The translations under genes were made by a program, and so were the position numbers. The notes under the pieces were generated by a model. It worked only from the letters and a program-made list of their open reading frames with translations, was not told where the DNA came from and ran no database searches. A stretch of DNA of 6,720 bases from Chloroflexota bacterium (GTDB lineage: Bacteria; Chloroflexota; Dehalococcoidia; Dehalococcoidales; UBA2162), in the NCBI GenBank assembly GCA_016202525.1, contig JACQOM010000114.1:1-6720 (forward strand), written 5' to 3'. Within the stretch, counting starts at the first letter, position 1; every line of letters starts with the position of its first letter. Positions 6,175 to 6,720 of this stretch are shown here, piece by piece.

Positions 6175-6204
6175 TTGACAGGGCTGGGTTTGGATTGGTA
6201 AACT
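6175..6204 (+). promoter_or_regulatory. Probable sigma70-type promoter of the cobO-like gene
   Basis: A perfect TTGACA -35 (6175-6180) is followed, 18 bases on, by TAAACT (6199-6204, 4/6, with the key second A and last T). Transcription would begin near 6211, about 60 bases before the TTG start. That leader is too short for a cobalamin riboswitch, and I see no B12-box-like structure in it. Confidence 0.58.
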
Positions 6205-6259
6205 GTTTTTGTCTTTTGAGTCAGAATCATTGCTGAGTTTTCTACCGAGCTTTCGTTTT

Positions 6260-6272
6260 AAGGAGTTTTTTG
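6260..6272 (+). promoter_or_regulatory. Ribosome binding site and TTG start of the cobO-like gene
   Basis: AAGGAG (6260-6265) lies four bases before TTG (6270-6272). An in-frame stop (TGA, 6234-6236) excludes an earlier start, no ATG or GTG lies between that stop and the P-loop, and the first in-frame ATG comes after the P-loop. TTG is therefore the only reasonable start. Confidence 0.82.
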
Positions 6273-6720
6273 GCAGAAACGGCGTCCTTATCCAGTCTTT
6301 CGGCAAAGAAGCCCTTTAGTCGGGGACTCGTTCAGATTTTCACCGGTGAAGGTAAAGGTAAGACTTCGGCTGCTCTGGGTACTGTGCTCCGTGCTCTGGG
6401 TCACGGACTGAGGGTATGTATCATTGCCTTTATGAAGGGGGGCGTTCCTTCCGGTGAATGGGTAGTCCTCGCTAAATTACCAAATGTCAAAATAGCCAGA
6501 TTTGGCTTGAGGACATTTACCCATCCGGCAAGAGTGAAACCGGAGGAAAAAGAGCAGGCAAAACAGGCTATGGCGGCTGCCCGTGAGGCTGTGCTCAGCG
6601 GCGATTATGAGCTGGTGGTGCTTGATGAAATCAATGTTGCCGTAGCCTGGAAGCTGATTGAACTGGACGAAGTTGTCAAACTTATTAAGGATAAGCCGCC
6701 TAAAGTAGAGCTTATCCTGA
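6270..6720 (+). CDS. cobO: Corrinoid adenosyltransferase (BtuR/CobO/CobP family), 3'-truncated
   Basis: This enzyme transfers the 5'-deoxyadenosyl group of ATP to the cobalt of reduced corrinoids, making adenosylcobalamin or its precursors in the cytoplasm. The reading frame is open from the TTG at 6270 to the window edge (150 codons); the family is usually about 170-200 residues, so the last 20-50 are missing. The modified P-loop FTGEGKGKTSAALG spans residues 24-37 (Gly26 to Thr32 is the GxGKGKT core). RALGHGLRV and AFMKGG follow in the expected places, and VVLDEINVA (Asp119, Glu120, Asn122) is the family's second motif. The central segment FTHP replaces the more usual FTW. The N-terminal 20 residues are Ser/Ala-rich and less conserved. 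It is divergent from the hydrolase gene. Corrinoid use fits a Dehalococcoidia-like host, but the gene alone does not tell salvage from de novo synthesis. Confidence 0.93.
   Translation, partial: MAETASLSSLSAKKPFSRGLVQIFTGEGKGKTSAALGTVLRALGHGLRVCIIAFMKGGVPSGEWVVLAKLPNVKIARFGLRTFTHPARVKPEEKEQAKQAMAAAREAVLSGDYELVVLDEINVAVAWKLIELDEVVKLIKDKPPKVELIL

Noticed and set aside
6205..6269. A cobalamin riboswitch before the cobO-like gene
   Set aside because: The predicted leader is about 60 bases, far shorter than a B12 riboswitch, with no B12-box-like motif.

Overview
This window looks like an ordinary piece of bacterial chromosome with moderate GC. The best fit is a Dehalococcoidia-type member of the Chloroflexota. 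That assignment is an inference from three things: the gene content (RNase HII with YraN, a ThiD2-ThiE fusion next to a translin/Trax-like protein, a membrane pyrophosphatase, a corrinoid adenosyltransferase), the protein flavour, and two short repeat families that I associate with such genomes (a TGTCATTGCGAG-type palindrome and a 'CPERSRR'-encoding repeat). No rRNA or other marker in the window can confirm it.

Layout. Positions 1-596 hold the 3' part of rnhB (RNase HII), cut by the window edge. It overlaps yraN (593-982) by ATGA. A 149-bp gap follows, containing half of a palindromic repeat and a probable promoter. Then comes a two-gene operon: a ThiD2-ThiE fusion (1132-2190) overlapping, again by ATGA, a translin/Trax-family protein (2187-2828). 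The next gap carries a complete 81-bp palindromic repeat and a good sigma70-type promoter. It leads to hppA (3025-5283), a K+-independent-type proton-pumping pyrophosphatase that ends at a strong GNRA-loop terminator. Positions 5284-5444 are a convergent gap filled with the terminator and repeat remnants. On the minus strand, 5445-6068 encodes a glyoxalase-II-like metallo-beta-lactamase hydrolase. A 201-bp divergent promoter region follows, and the window ends inside a corrinoid adenosyltransferase gene (6270 to the edge) that starts at TTG.

How the genes fit together. These are mostly housekeeping and cofactor genes: RNA-DNA hybrid removal (rnhB), thiamine phosphate synthesis (ThiD2-ThiE), adenosylcobalamin formation (cobO) and energy conservation from pyrophosphate (hppA). 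Pyrophosphate is released by ThiE and by many biosynthetic reactions, and HppA would use it to pump protons. I see no CRISPR array, integrase, transposase, toxin-antitoxin or phage gene, and no convincing new multi-gene system.

The observations most worth following are these: a repeat unit that forms part of the translated N-terminus of YraN with no alternative start; a bacterial Trax-like protein that keeps the apparent catalytic acidic triad and is translationally coupled to a thiamine enzyme; and repeat copies lying just downstream of three successive transcription units.
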